Shown: positions 35,708 through 45,012 of the stretch, one piece after another
Numbering within the stretch: the first letter of the stretch is position 1
How the letters are laid out: the number at the start of each line of letters is the position of its first letter
Source: CBDDBK01 sp965225715
GTDB taxonomy: Bacteria; Bacteroidota; Bacteroidia; Cytophagales; Flammeovirgaceae
DNA length: 64,000 nt
Assembly: GCA_965225715.1 (NCBI GenBank)
Contig: CBDDBK010000002.1
Span: 1,178,001-1,242,000, forward strand
Direction of reading: 5' to 3'
Notes under the pieces: generated by a model
Seen by the model: the letters and a program-made list of their open reading frames with translations, nothing else
The model's database searches: none
What the model was told of the DNA's origin: nothing
Made by a program: the position numbers and the translations under genes

Positions 35708-36334
35708 ATGAAAGAAAAAGATTGTCTACTCATAATTTTCCAGAAAAATAAAATACTTGGAGAAGTTAAAACCCGTTTGGCTAAAACTATTGGAGATAAA
35801 AAGGCTATGTATCTTTATGAACATTTAATTAATTATATAAAAAATGTTGTAAATAACTTATCGGTAGATAAGGCTATATTCTATAATAATTTTATTGACG
35901 CCCAAGACAGTTGGAATAATAAAACTTATTTTAAAGAATTACAGTCTTCAGGAGATATAGGCTTAAAAATGAAAAAGGCTTTTGAATGGGGATTCAAAAA
36001 AAAATATAAACGCATAGTCCTTATAGGTACAGATTGTTATATGCTTCAAGAAACTATTTTATTAGAAGCTTTTGAGACGCTTAAAACCGTAAATGCAACT
36101 ATAGGAAAAGCCATAGATGGTGGCTACTATTTGATTGGTATGACGGTTTTTTATCCTTCCATATTTGAAAATAAACAATGGAGTACTGCTCAGGTATATC
36201 CTGCTACTATTCAAGATTTTCAAAATAAAAATATAACATTTAGCAAGTTAACAGTACTTCGGGATTTAGATGATTTAAAAGATTTACAATACTTTCAAGA
36301 TTTATATGATAAAATAATAGAATATAAAAGGTAA
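35708..36334 (+). CDS. DUF2064 / TIGR04282 family glycosyltransferase-like protein
   Basis: A 208-residue protein with the nucleotidyl/glycosyltransferase-A-like fold of this family: LLIIFQKNKILGEVKTRLAKTIGD (family KNPxxGxVKTRLA), GDIGLKMKKAFEWGF, VLIGTDCYMLQ (TD in place of the usual SDCP), and IDGGYYLIGM. The usual SDCP motif is therefore altered to TDCY. Family members are annotated as glycosyltransferases but their reaction is unproven. It lies 113 bp after the GH63-like gene on the same strand; that gap is largely filled by repeat copy E. Confidence 0.8.
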   Translation: MKEKDCLLIIFQKNKILGEVKTRLAKTIGDKKAMYLYEHLINYIKNVVNNLSVDKAIFYNNFIDAQDSWNNKTYFKELQSSGDIGLKMKKAFEWGFKKKYKRIVLIGTDCYMLQETILLEAFETLKTVNATIGKAIDGGYYLIGMTVFYPSIFENKQWSTAQVYPATIQDFQNKNITFSKLTVLRDLDDLKDLQYFQDLYDKIIEYKR

Positions 36335-36341
36335 AACTTTA

Positions 36342-36545
36342 CTCCTTTAAACTGAACTGAAAATTTTTTTCAAATTCTTTAAGTTTAACCCATTTGTTAT
36401 AGGTTTGCTAAATAGCATTCCACGCTATCTCTTGTTTACTTACCTTATTATCAGTAGGTAATATTCTCCATTGACAGCCCATTTTTAATTTGTAGAGGAT
36501 ATAGCAAAACATTTTGTAACAGCTAATTTTAGACTTTCTACCACG
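36342..36545 (-). pseudogene. IS5-family transposase remnant (DUF4096 region)
   Basis: Reverse-strand translation gives 68 codons with one internal TAG: RGRKSKISCYKMFCYILYKL, then KMGCQWRILPTDN, then after the stop YNKWVKLKEFEKNF. The ILYxLxxGCQWRxLP sequence is the hallmark of the N-terminal domain of IS5-type transposases. The frame has no start and is cut off near the end of the DUF2064 gene. This is an eroded insertion sequence, next to a hairpin and a MITE-like element. Confidence 0.8.
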
Positions 36546-36563
36546 ATCCTAAGATGATCTTTG

Positions 36564-36603
36564 AGAAATATGAGGCAAAATATTTGTCTCATATTTCTTT
36601 TTT
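36564..36603 (+). terminator. strong 16-bp hairpin with T-run
   Basis: The arm AGAAATATGAGGCAAA (36564-36579) pairs with TTTGTCTCATATTTCT (36583-36598) across a 3-nt loop, with one G-U pair, then a run of T. It has the form of a rho-independent terminator on the plus strand, 230 bp after the DUF2064 gene. It lies beside the IS5 remnant, so it may instead be part of that element. Confidence 0.75.
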
Positions 36604-36610
36604 ATTATCA

Positions 36611-36901
36611 TTAGACTTAAATTATTTTGATAATCAATATACTATGTAATTTTGATTTTTTGGTATTGAATTTAATGAAAAAAACTAATATAGTATAAAT
36701 ATTTGATTATCAACTTAATAAATATAAATTAAAAATATATTTATACTCTAAATTTTATAAGTAAAAAATAATTTTACTTGATCTCTTTGAAAAACCTTTA
36801 AACTTTCACTATAATATCATTTTTTATAAGTTGTTAGTTAACAACTTTTTATAAAAATAACTTTTTTATTTGATTGATTATCAAATCCGAGCAAGTCTAT
36901 T
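36611..36901 (+). mobile_element. 291-bp MITE-like element, copy 2
   Basis: Near-identical to 25144-25434 at a constant offset of 11,467 bp. Ends are TTAGACTTAAATTATTTTGATAATCAAT-like at the left and its imperfect reverse complement at the right. The central palindrome reads GTTGTTAGTTAACAAC with TTTTTATAA/TTATAAAAA arms. No coding capacity. It lies 66 bp from the IS5 transposase remnant. Confidence 0.8.
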
Positions 36902-37106
36902 GTTTCTACAATGGAGACATGGGTACAATTTGTTTAGCTAAATACTTGCAAAATTACTCATGTTTTTTATCTCTCCAAATTTACTTTTAAACAACTTCTA
37001 TATAATAATCAAACTATTATAAAAAGTGTACATTAGTAAAGTCGGGAGCTATAAAAAATATATATCATTTTTTATACTTATATCTTATATTTAGAGTTTT
37101 TTGCTT

Positions 37107-38510
37107 CTAAGCATGCAAAGCCCTCTTACCTGTGGCATCTAAACATGCTTCTTTAATACCTTCGGTAAAAGTGGGATGGGCATGAGACATACGAGCTATG
37201 TCTTCAGCAGAGGCTCTGTATTCCATAGCTACGACACCTTCGGCTATCATGTCTGCTGCCCTTGCTCCAATAATATGAATACCCAAAATTTCGTCTGTAG
37301 TTTTATGGGCTAAAATTTTAAATACACCATCTGTATCCATAGAAGCTCTTGCCCTACCTAAAGCCCTCATATTAAACTGTCCAACATTATAATCTATTTT
37401 TTCCGCCTGCAATTCTTGTTCGGTATAGCCGACTCCAGCCACTTCTGGCCAAGTATACACGACTCCAGGAATAAGTTTATAATTAATATGAGGTTTTTGG
37501 CCAGCTAAATGCTCGGCTACAAACACACCTTCTTCTTCGGCTTTATGAGCTAACATAGGACCTTTTATAACATCTCCAATAGCATAAATAGTATCGGCAG
37601 TTGTTTTTAAATTGTTATCAACAATAATCTTATTTGCTTTATTTACTTGAACACCAGCATTTTCTAATCCTAAACCTTCTGTATAAGCTTTTCGTCCAAC
37701 GGCAACTAAACAGTAATCCGTTTCCATATTTTGGATCTTTCCTTGCTGATTTTCAACTTCTAACAAAACTTTATCACCTTTAACAATAGCTTTTTTAACT
37801 TTAGATTTAAATTGAAAGTTAAAACCGAGTTTTCTCAATACTTTTTTAAGTTCACGGCTTAACATTTTATCCATAGTAGGAATAAGGCTATCTAAAAATT
37901 CAAATACGGTAATTTTTGTCCCTAATCGGGCGTAAACAGAGCCTAATTCCAAGCCAATAACACCTCCGCCAATAATGACCATTTCTTTGGGAATTTCTTT
38001 TAAAGTTAAGGCTTCTGTGGAGGTGATAATTCGTTTTTTATCATATTCTATACCGGGTATGAGTATAGGTTTGGAACCTGTTGCAATAATAATTTTGCTT
38101 CCGTAAACTTCTTCTTTTTTCCCTACTTTATTTGTTATTAAGATTTTATGTTTATCCAAAAACTGGCCTATGCCCGTATAAGTATCTATTTTATTTTTTT
38201 TCATCAAAAAATCAATACCTTGACAAGTCTCTTTAACAACTTTATCTTTTCGGGCTATCATTTGTTTTAAATTAACTTTTAGGTCTTTTATATCAATTCC
38301 ATGAGTTTTAAATTTTTTTTCAGCATTATGATAATGTTCTGATGAATCCAAAAGAGCTTTTGATGGAATACAACCTACATTAAGACAAGTACCACCTAAA
38401 GTTTTATATTTTTCTATTAAGGCAGTTTTAAACCCTAGTTGAGCTGCCCGAATAGCTGATACATATCCACCAGGTCCAGAACCGATAACGACCAAATCGT
38501 ATTTTGTCAT
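37107..38510 (-). CDS. lpdA: dihydrolipoyl dehydrogenase
   Basis: A 467-residue E3 flavoenzyme of 2-oxoacid dehydrogenase and glycine cleavage complexes; reoxidises dihydrolipoamide with NAD+. N-terminal FAD motif VIGSGPGGYVSAIRAA, redox disulfide GGTCLNVGCIPSKALL (C42/C47 region), NAD motif VIIGGGVIGLELGSVYARLG, second FAD motif TIYAIGDV, and the C-terminal HAHPTFTEG with the catalytic His-Glu pair. It is monocistronic here, away from E1/E2 genes. The long gap to ispF holds a repeat copy and a decayed ORF. Confidence 0.96.
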   Translation of the reverse strand: MTKYDLVVIGSGPGGYVSAIRAAQLGFKTALIEKYKTLGGTCLNVGCIPSKALLDSSEHYHNAEKKFKTHGIDIKDLKVNLKQMIARKDKVVKETCQGIDFLMKKNKIDTYTGIGQFLDKHKILITNKVGKKEEVYGSKIIIATGSKPILIPGIEYDKKRIITSTEALTLKEIPKEMVIIGGGVIGLELGSVYARLGTKITVFEFLDSLIPTMDKMLSRELKKVLRKLGFNFQFKSKVKKAIVKGDKVLLEVENQQGKIQNMETDYCLVAVGRKAYTEGLGLENAGVQVNKANKIIVDNNLKTTADTIYAIGDVIKGPMLAHKAEEEGVFVAEHLAGQKPHINYKLIPGVVYTWPEVAGVGYTEQELQAEKIDYNVGQFNMRALGRARASMDTDGVFKILAHKTTDEILGIHIIGARAADMIAEGVVAMEYRASAEDIARMSHAHPTFTEGIKEACLDATGKRALHA

Positions 38511-38796
38511 AGGAGGTAATAAATTTTTGGGAAAAGCGATAAATTTGTAAAATGTTCTCTATTTAAAAAAACTATCGTTTACGGTCTATTCTTATAATTT
38601 CCTAAATCTTCTTTTCAGAAATGGTAAAGACTTTGGAAATCACAGTTTTTGAAGTGCCTTTTTCACTTCTGCCATTTAAGTTTTAGAAACCTTAATTCTT
38701 TGCCGTATAGTTGGAATTTAAGTTTTAAACTCTTTTAATTTTTTAGCTTTTTTCCCATACATCTGTTAATTGAATTATTTTATAATATGTGTATTG

Positions 38797-38870
38797 CATT
38801 GTTAAACATGCACGTTTTATCAACATGGTTAAAAGCCCCAAAAACCCTTTTTTAAAATGGAATGACTATA
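38797..38870 (-). repeat. dispersed ~90-bp intergenic repeat, copy F (diverged)
   Basis: Reverse complement starts CTATAGTCATTCCATTTTAA, then AAAAGGGTTTTTGGGG and TTTTAACCATGTTG. The 5' half follows the family; the 3' half has drifted and the boundary is approximate. Confidence 0.5.
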
Positions 38871-39070
38871 GCCTTCTAAAGTAGAAAAAAACTTATGGAA
38901 ACAAAGTTAATTTATTAAGTTTTAAAAAAGTTTATTTTAACCAAAAAACTTAACTACTGAAGTTGTTTTATAATAGGAAAGAGCGTAAATTTATTTTTTA
39001 AGATTTCATTTTCTATTTTTATCTTAATAGATGAATAGTTCTTTATTCAATTCTAATTTTGTTTCATATC

Positions 39071-39315
39071 ATGATAGAAACAATTCTTAAGTGGATCAGA
39101 TCTGTATTTGAGGATGATAACGATAAACTTCAAAAACTTTTCATTCTTTTGGAGGCAGACTTATATAATTCATGATTATAAAACAATTTCTAATTATGAA
39201 TGCAATTTAAGAGACAAAAAAGTTATTTTTAAGGTTCAAGAATGAAGGAGTAAAAATAAAAGATAGAGTTATAGAACGGATTTTAAAATATTATATGGAA
39301 ACAGAAAGTAAATAA
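39071..39315 (+). pseudogene. frameshifted small gene of unknown family
   Basis: Three short reading frames in the same direction join into one plausible protein of about 80 residues. The first is MIETILKWIRSVFEDDNDKL followed by LFILLEADLYNS. A +1 shift then gives YKTISNYECNLRDKKVI, and another gives RFKNEGVKIKDRVIERIL ending YYMETESK and a stop at 39315. The amino-acid composition is far more protein-like than neighbouring intergenic DNA. No family is recognised. Either two frameshifts inactivated it or the sequence has errors. Confidence 0.55.
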
Positions 39316-39351
39316 AAATTAATTTTTAAAGCTATTTGATTAATCAAAAAT

Positions 39352-39834
39352 ATGAGAATTGGCATGGGTTATGATGTTCACCGCTTGGTAGAGGGTCGCA
39401 AACTATATATAGGTGGCATAGAAATTCCTTCTCAAAAAGGCGGATTAGGTCACTCCGATGCTGATGTACTTATCCATACAATATGTGATGCTTTGTTAGG
39501 AGCTATTAATCAACGCGACATAGGTTTTCATTTTCCGGATACAGATGCTAAGTACAAAAATATAGATAGCCGTATATTGCTTCAAAAGGTTATAAAATTG
39601 ATGAAAAATCTGGATTACGGAATCATTAATATAGATTCTATAGTTTGTCTTGAAAAACCTAAAATATCAAAATTTATGGAAAAAATACAAGAAAGTTTAG
39701 CTAATCTGATGAAAATTTCTAAAAATCAAGTATCTATCAAAGCAACAACATCAGAAAATATGGGCTTTATTGGTAAAAACAAAGGCATAAGTGCCCATGC
39801 CGTTGTTTTAGTTCAGAAAACAAAAAAAGTTTAG
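39352..39834 (+). CDS. ispF: 2-C-methyl-D-erythritol 2,4-cyclodiphosphate synthase
   Basis: A 160-residue trimeric enzyme of the MEP isoprenoid pathway; converts CDP-ME 2-phosphate to MEcPP with loss of CMP. The zinc ligands D8, H10 and H42 are present (GYDVH; VLIHTICDALLG), with the GHSDADV loop, DIGFHFPDTD and the closing ATTSENMGFIGKNKGI. Length is normal. No ispD is adjacent. YfhO follows 41 bp later, and the two may be cotranscribed. Confidence 0.96.
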   Translation: MRIGMGYDVHRLVEGRKLYIGGIEIPSQKGGLGHSDADVLIHTICDALLGAINQRDIGFHFPDTDAKYKNIDSRILLQKVIKLMKNLDYGIINIDSIVCLEKPKISKFMEKIQESLANLMKISKNQVSIKATTSENMGFIGKNKGISAHAVVLVQKTKKV

Positions 39835-39875
39835 ATAGTGTTAATTAAATCGTTCACACTTAAATTAGGTTAAAG

Positions 39876-42398
39876 ATGCAAAATTTTAATTTTTCCCGAC
39901 TACTTCCTTATATTATAGCTTTAGGATCTTTTTATATTTTGTTAACTGTCTTTTTTTATCCTCAGTTTTTTAATAATAAAACCTTTAAAACTCACGATGT
40001 TGGGCAATGGGCAGGTATGGTTAAAAGATCTGTAGACTATAAAAAAACTCATCACGAAGAACCATTATGGAATGATGCTGCCTTTGGAGGTATGCCTGAT
40101 TATCTAACTAATACAGGTTCCAGTTTTAAACAGTTTCCTTTTACCCACCAAGTGCGGTATCCTATCTCCGGTTTATTCAGATCGCTTAGTTATCCAGGGC
40201 TTATGTGGATGTCTTTTTTTTGTTTCTGGATATTAGCACTTTCTTTTCGTGTGAATCCTTACATTGCTTTATTTGGAGCTTTGGGCTTTGGCTTGACAAC
40301 CTACAATCTGGATATATTACTGGCCGGGCATACCACAAAATTTGCCTGCATTTCTATGACTTGTTTAATCCTAGCAGGATTACGACTTTTTTTTGATAAA
40401 AAATATCTATTGGGGGCAATAATTTTCAGTTTTAGTTTATATAATCTGGTAGATTTTGCCCACTATCAAATCATCTATTATGTGGTTTTTATTTGTGGTT
40501 TTTTTAGTATAAATGAATTAATATATTACTTAAAAGCCAAAACTTTTCGTCCTATATTTATTTCAACATCTGTCATAGTCCTAATACTTATCTTGGTCCT
40601 ATCAAGCACAGCTGGTCGTCTCATGTTAAACCAAGAATATATCCTTTATACTACTCGAGGTGCTCAAATTTTAGATGAACCAGTTGATCAAATCAATACA
40701 AACTATCAAAATAAAGAAGGACTTGATAAAGAATATGCTTTTACATGGAGTCTCGGGAAAATAGAATCCCTATCTCTTTTATTCCCCCACATGAAGGGTT
40801 GGGCAAGCAGTACTAAACTTGGTAAAAACTCCGAATCTCACAAATTTTTAAAAAATAAAGTTGATCGTACAACTCTAAAAAGTTACATGAATAATATTCC
40901 ATTATACTTTGGCAATCAGCCTTTTGTTGGTGTTTCACCTTATGCAGGTATTGTTTTTATCTTCTTTTTTGTTTTAGCTTTTTTTATTCTTGAAAAGCGA
41001 CATTTAACATGGATGCTTATTGCTACTATTACCATGCTTTTCTTTGCTTGGGGTAAAAACTTAGCTTGGTTTAATTATTTTATGTTCGATTATTTTCCTG
41101 CTTTTAATAAATTTAGAGCTGTCTCTATGGCTGTTAGTATGGTTATTTTAATGATTGTTTTAATAGCAATTTTGGCTTTAGACAAAGTTTATAAAATCTT
41201 AAAAAACAAAAAACTAAAGGATGACTTTAAAATAGCTTTTTTTAAAAAAATTAAAAAAAGCTATTTTATTGTTGCTGGTTTAAGCTTACTTGTATTACTA
41301 AGCACAGTAACAGCATCTTTTTCAGGACCAAACGATCAACAATTGCTTAAACAAATAGGGGATGCTTTTTTAAATGCTATTCAAGAAGACCGTAAAAATT
41401 TACTTCGCTCCGATGCTTGGCAGGTTTTATTAATTACCTCTGTTATTTTTGGATTAATTTATTTTAGTTTAAAAAAGAAAATAAAATTGCATTGGGCTTT
41501 CTTAGGAATTGCTTTCATTGGGCTTGTTGAAATGATTCATCAAGGTAAAGAATTCTTTTATCCTGAAAAATTTCAGAAAGATAAATCTGGAATTTTTGAA
41601 CGTAAAGCTTCGGCTGCTGATCAACTTATTTTGAATGATACTTCTAGCTATAGAGTTATAAACTTAGGTGTTAGTCCTTTTAATGACGGAAGTACCTCTT
41701 ATTTTCACCGTTCAGTTGGGGGTTATCATCCAGCAAAACTAAGGATTATTAGCGATTTAATCACTCTTAAAATTGGAAAAGAAATCAACGCTTTTGCCCA
41801 AGAAGCTCAAAATAATCGATTAGCTTTTCAAGCAATACCTGTGTTGAGTATGTTAAATACAAAGTATATTAAATTTAACGATACCCAACAAGGTATTATA
41901 AGAAATCCAAATGCTTTAGGATCAGCTTGGTTTGTAGAAAAAAGAACTGTTTTACCTTCTTCAAATATGGAAATAGAACAACTGAGTTTGGTTGACTTAG
42001 CTAAAGAAGCTTTAATAGATGGTTCTGATTTTGATTTATCAAGTCAAGATTATACCGTAGATTCAACTACATCTGTTCGTTTAACTCAGTATTCAACACG
42101 ACGTTTACGTTTTGAAACTACTAATCATCATGATGGCTTTATAGTCTTTTCTGAAATTTATTATCCTAAAGGTTGGATAGCTAAAATTGACGGTAAACCC
42201 ACAAAAATATACCGTACAAATTACGCCTTACGTGGTATAGAAGTACCAAAAGGAAATCATAACATTACTATGGATTTTGAACCTAAAATTTATTATAAAG
42301 CCCTCGCCATTGATAAATATGGTACTTATACATTTTCAATATTGTGGACTTTATCTGTAGTTATCTTTTTTGCTTTGCTTTACAAAAATAAAAAATAG
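39876..42398 (+). CDS. YfhO family membrane protein
   Basis: An 840-residue integral membrane protein with about 12 hydrophobic helices in the first 570 residues and a beta-rich C-terminal domain ending with another helix. The motif WNDAAFGGMPDYLTNTG near the N-terminus and HDGFIVFSEIYYPKGWIAKIDGKPTKIYRTNYALRG near the C-terminus are characteristic of the YfhO group. GT-C-like glycosyltransferase activity has been proposed for the Gram-positive YfhO in lipoteichoic acid glycosylation; the role in Bacteroidota is unknown but an envelope sugar-transfer function is plausible. Confidence 0.85.
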   Translation: MQNFNFSRLLPYIIALGSFYILLTVFFYPQFFNNKTFKTHDVGQWAGMVKRSVDYKKTHHEEPLWNDAAFGGMPDYLTNTGSSFKQFPFTHQVRYPISGLFRSLSYPGLMWMSFFCFWILALSFRVNPYIALFGALGFGLTTYNLDILLAGHTTKFACISMTCLILAGLRLFFDKKYLLGAIIFSFSLYNLVDFAHYQIIYYVVFICGFFSINELIYYLKAKTFRPIFISTSVIVLILILVLSSTAGRLMLNQEYILYTTRGAQILDEPVDQINTNYQNKEGLDKEYAFTWSLGKIESLSLLFPHMKGWASSTKLGKNSESHKFLKNKVDRTTLKSYMNNIPLYFGNQPFVGVSPYAGIVFIFFFVLAFFILEKRHLTWMLIATITMLFFAWGKNLAWFNYFMFDYFPAFNKFRAVSMAVSMVILMIVLIAILALDKVYKILKNKKLKDDFKIAFFKKIKKSYFIVAGLSLLVLLSTVTASFSGPNDQQLLKQIGDAFLNAIQEDRKNLLRSDAWQVLLITSVIFGLIYFSLKKKIKLHWAFLGIAFIGLVEMIHQGKEFFYPEKFQKDKSGIFERKASAADQLILNDTSSYRVINLGVSPFNDGSTSYFHRSVGGYHPAKLRIISDLITLKIGKEINAFAQEAQNNRLAFQAIPVLSMLNTKYIKFNDTQQGIIRNPNALGSAWFVEKRTVLPSSNMEIEQLSLVDLAKEALIDGSDFDLSSQDYTVDSTTSVRLTQYSTRRLRFETTNHHDGFIVFSEIYYPKGWIAKIDGKPTKIYRTNYALRGIEVPKGNHNITMDFEPKIYYKALAIDKYGTYTFSILWTLSVVIFFALLYKNKK

Positions 42399-42508
42399 TT
42401 TGGAGATGATACCTTATACACATTATGACTTAGCTTTGAAGGTGATATTTAAGATTATAATCATTCGATCTATTTAAACCCTATAAATTAGTTTTTTATA
42501 TCAAAACT

Positions 42509-43279
42509 ATGGACATGTTTAGAACCTTTATCCTATTTGGTGTAACACTATTCTTTTGTTTATTGATCGTATTTTGGAGTTTTGAACTTAAAAGCCAACT
42601 TATTGATAAAATTGGATATAAAGAAAAAGGAAAAGCTTCTTTCTATTCTAATGATAGAAACGGATTATATACGGTCAGTGGAGAACGCTATAATATGTAT
42701 GGCTTAACCGCTGGGCATAACCATATCGCTTTCAATAGTCTTGTAAAAATTAAAAATTTAAAAAATAATAAAGAAGTTATTGTTAGAATCAATGATCGAC
42801 TGTATACTAAATCGCGAATTATTGATTTAACTTATGCAGCAGCAAAACTATTAGATATGGTAGAAGCTAAAACAACAGATGTTATTTTAGAAATTGTTGG
42901 TAAAGATAAAGAAGAAATTTATATGACAGCTTCTGAAAATAGTAAAAAAACTTCCAAAATAAGTCAAATAGGTTTTTCATCTGATTTTTTAAAAATTTTC
43001 CAACCTATTAACACATATACTATAATGGGTAAAGTTGTAAATCCTAAAGGTTGGGGTGTACAGATTATGGCTTCTCCTAAAATTGAAACAGTATTTAAAA
43101 AGGCTAAATATATAGAATCTCTATCTTTTAAACATGTTTTCATACAAGTAGGCTGGAGCAATAAACTAAAATCTTATCGTTTGATTTTGGGGCGCTTTAA
43201 AACACCGAAACAAGCTCAAATTCTTGTAGACTTTCTAAAACAAACCAAACTAAATCCTATTGTAAAACCACATTTCTAA
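42509..43279 (+). CDS. RlpA-like double-psi beta-barrel protein with SPOR domain
   Basis: A 256-residue envelope protein. One N-terminal transmembrane or signal segment (LFGVTLFFCLLIVFWSF) is followed by an RlpA-like barrel at about 38-130 (GKASFYSNDRNG, TAGHNHIAFNS, VRINDRLYTKSRIIDLTYAAA). A C-terminal SPOR domain lies at about 178-255 (WGVQIMASP, YRLILGRFKTPKQAQILVDFL). RlpA proteins bind or cleave denuded peptidoglycan at division sites, and SPOR targets such glycan. The next gene (DUF547) follows 27 bp later, suggesting a two-gene operon. Confidence 0.85.
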   Translation: MDMFRTFILFGVTLFFCLLIVFWSFELKSQLIDKIGYKEKGKASFYSNDRNGLYTVSGERYNMYGLTAGHNHIAFNSLVKIKNLKNNKEVIVRINDRLYTKSRIIDLTYAAAKLLDMVEAKTTDVILEIVGKDKEEIYMTASENSKKTSKISQIGFSSDFLKIFQPINTYTIMGKVVNPKGWGVQIMASPKIETVFKKAKYIESLSFKHVFIQVGWSNKLKSYRLILGRFKTPKQAQILVDFLKQTKLNPIVKPHF

Positions 43280-43306
43280 CTATTTCTCAAATAACAAACA
43301 CCAACT

Positions 43307-44059
43307 ATGATTTACATTAATAATTCTTCTGGTTTTCGACTGAATATCTTTCTTGGATTGATACTCTTGTTATCATTTGATCATTATGCTCAAAGTTCAA
43401 ATAATGAAGCGGCTTTTTTTAAAAATGCCAATCATTTTTTTGAACAAAATGTTGCAAACGGCTTAGTTAAATATAAAGCTATCAAAGCTTCTCCCAAAGC
43501 TCTAAATGCTTTGGTCAAACAAATTGCAAATTTTGATTTAAAATCTAAATCTAAGCAAGAAATAAAAGCTTTTTATATTAATGCTTATAATATTTTGACT
43601 ATAAATGAGATTGTTAAAAATTATCCTATTCGTTCTCCTAAAGCAATACCAGGACTTTGGGATAAAAAGAAGCATTCGGTATCTGGACAAAGTTTAACAC
43701 TAAACGATATAGAAAATGTCAAATTACGAAAGCAATATAAAGATCCTCGTCTTCATTTTGTTTTAGTTTGTGCAGCTAAAGGTTGTCCAGAGATTGTCAA
43801 TTTTGCCTATATTTCTAGTAAGTTAGAGCTTCAACTTACAAGGCAAACTCGAAAAAATATTAATAACCCCCGTTTTATCCGTATTAATGATAAAACAAAA
43901 GTTGTTAGTATATCTGAAATCTTCCAATGGTACAAAGATGATTTTGCATCTAATAATGACACCTATAAAGATTATATAACACGTTTTAGTCTTATGAATA
44001 TTGAAGGCTATACTTTTAATTTTTATAAATATGATTGGACTCTAAACGATCATAAATAA
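43307..44059 (+). CDS. DUF547 domain secreted protein
   Basis: A 250-residue protein with a signal peptide (SFDHYAQS region) and a DUF547 domain: KAFYINAYNILTINEIVKNYPI, then DPRLHFVLVCAAKGCPEI and ISEIFQWYKDDF. The conserved Cys of CAAKGCP and the Asn of NAYN resemble a cysteine-hydrolase-like site, but activity of the family is unproven. It follows the RlpA/SPOR gene closely and is ended by a stem-loop terminator. Confidence 0.85.
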   Translation: MIYINNSSGFRLNIFLGLILLLSFDHYAQSSNNEAAFFKNANHFFEQNVANGLVKYKAIKASPKALNALVKQIANFDLKSKSKQEIKAFYINAYNILTINEIVKNYPIRSPKAIPGLWDKKKHSVSGQSLTLNDIENVKLRKQYKDPRLHFVLVCAAKGCPEIVNFAYISSKLELQLTRQTRKNINNPRFIRINDKTKVVSISEIFQWYKDDFASNNDTYKDYITRFSLMNIEGYTFNFYKYDWTLNDHK

Positions 44060-44065
44060 ATTTAT

Positions 44066-44118
44066 AATAAAAGGCGAATTTGTTGATAAGTTTACATCTA
44101 TATATTCGCCTTTTTATT
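44066..44118. terminator. stem-loop terminator after DUF547
   Basis: AATAAAAGGCGAAT (44066-44079) pairs with ATTCGCCTTTTTATT (44104-44118) with a single extra T, a loop of about 24 nt, and T-rich flanks on both strands. It starts 7 bp after the DUF547 stop codon. Confidence 0.8.
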
Positions 44119-44414
44119 GTGTTTATAACAGAAATCTGTAAATATATAAAGTAGTGGATAAAATATTTGCTTTTCTATTTTTTCTTTTTCTTGCTGTAAA
44201 TTTAAAATTGGTAATAAAATAGGACTTATTCTTGAGAGGGTAGATAAAATTGAAATATATGCTCTGATACAAGGAAAAACGATTGCAAGAGCATTTAAAT
44301 GAAGCCTTTGCAAAAGGTAGCAAAAAAAAGGGTTTTAGAAGTTGTAGCAATGATATTTATTTTGTAACTTTCTTATAATTAAATTATTAACCTTTGTCAT
44401 TTTAATTATAAGTA

Positions 44415-44863
44415 ATGCATCAGACAAGTTTTTTAGACCTTGAACTAAACCGAAGCCGAAAAGTAAGTCGTCTAAGTCTCAAATTAGAAAAAATAAATGA
44501 TTTAGTAAACACATCCTCTTGGTTCTCGATGCCTGTTATAGTGGCTTGGCTACTTATCAATTGTCAGCAGCCCCCTCACCCTACATACCTACAAAAGAAA
44601 ACTACTTAAAAGAATTACCAAATTACACAACCCGTAAAGCTCTAACCTCAGGCGAAGGTACTATAAAAAATGACGGTTTGTCTATTTTTACCGAAGCCTT
44701 AATAGCGGTATTGAAAAACCCAGAAATAAAAAGCCCTGGTGTCTTGACTTATAAGCAATTGATGCAACAACTCTTAAGAAAATATGAAGACTTAAAACAA
44801 GGTAAATTTCATGAAGATGACCAGCCAGATGGTAACTTTCTTTTTATTAGAAAAAACCGTTAA
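44415..44863 (+). pseudogene. caspase (peptidase C14) remnant
   Basis: The frame from 44501 to 44863 reads FSKHILLVLDACYSGLATYQ and continues about 110 residues to ARKALTSGEG-like, ALIAVLKNPEIKSPGVLTY and DDQPDGNFLF. DACYSG is the catalytic-cysteine motif of caspase/metacaspase p20 domains. A stop codon (44498-44500) lies just before it. The preceding part (LELNRSRKVSRLSLKLEKINDLV from about 44415) is in another frame and looks like the upstream caspase strand. The catalytic His region is missing. This is a 5'-truncated, frameshifted caspase gene; sequence from 44120 to 44400 may contain more decayed parts. Confidence 0.7.
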
Positions 44864-45012
44864 TATTAAACTATGAATGATAAACTTTAATGGTTTGTAT
44901 ATATTTTATATATTGATAATTAAATGGTTGTAATTTTTAAATCTTGTATTTTAACATATTAATTTTTTTAAGTATTTTAATTTTTTAAATTCCTAATTAT
45001 TGCCTATAAATC

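Noticed and set aside
44098..44400. Two short minus-strand ORFs of about 70 residues next to the DUF547 terminator
   Set aside because: Low-complexity translations overlapping the terminator, with no signal, domain or conserved context.
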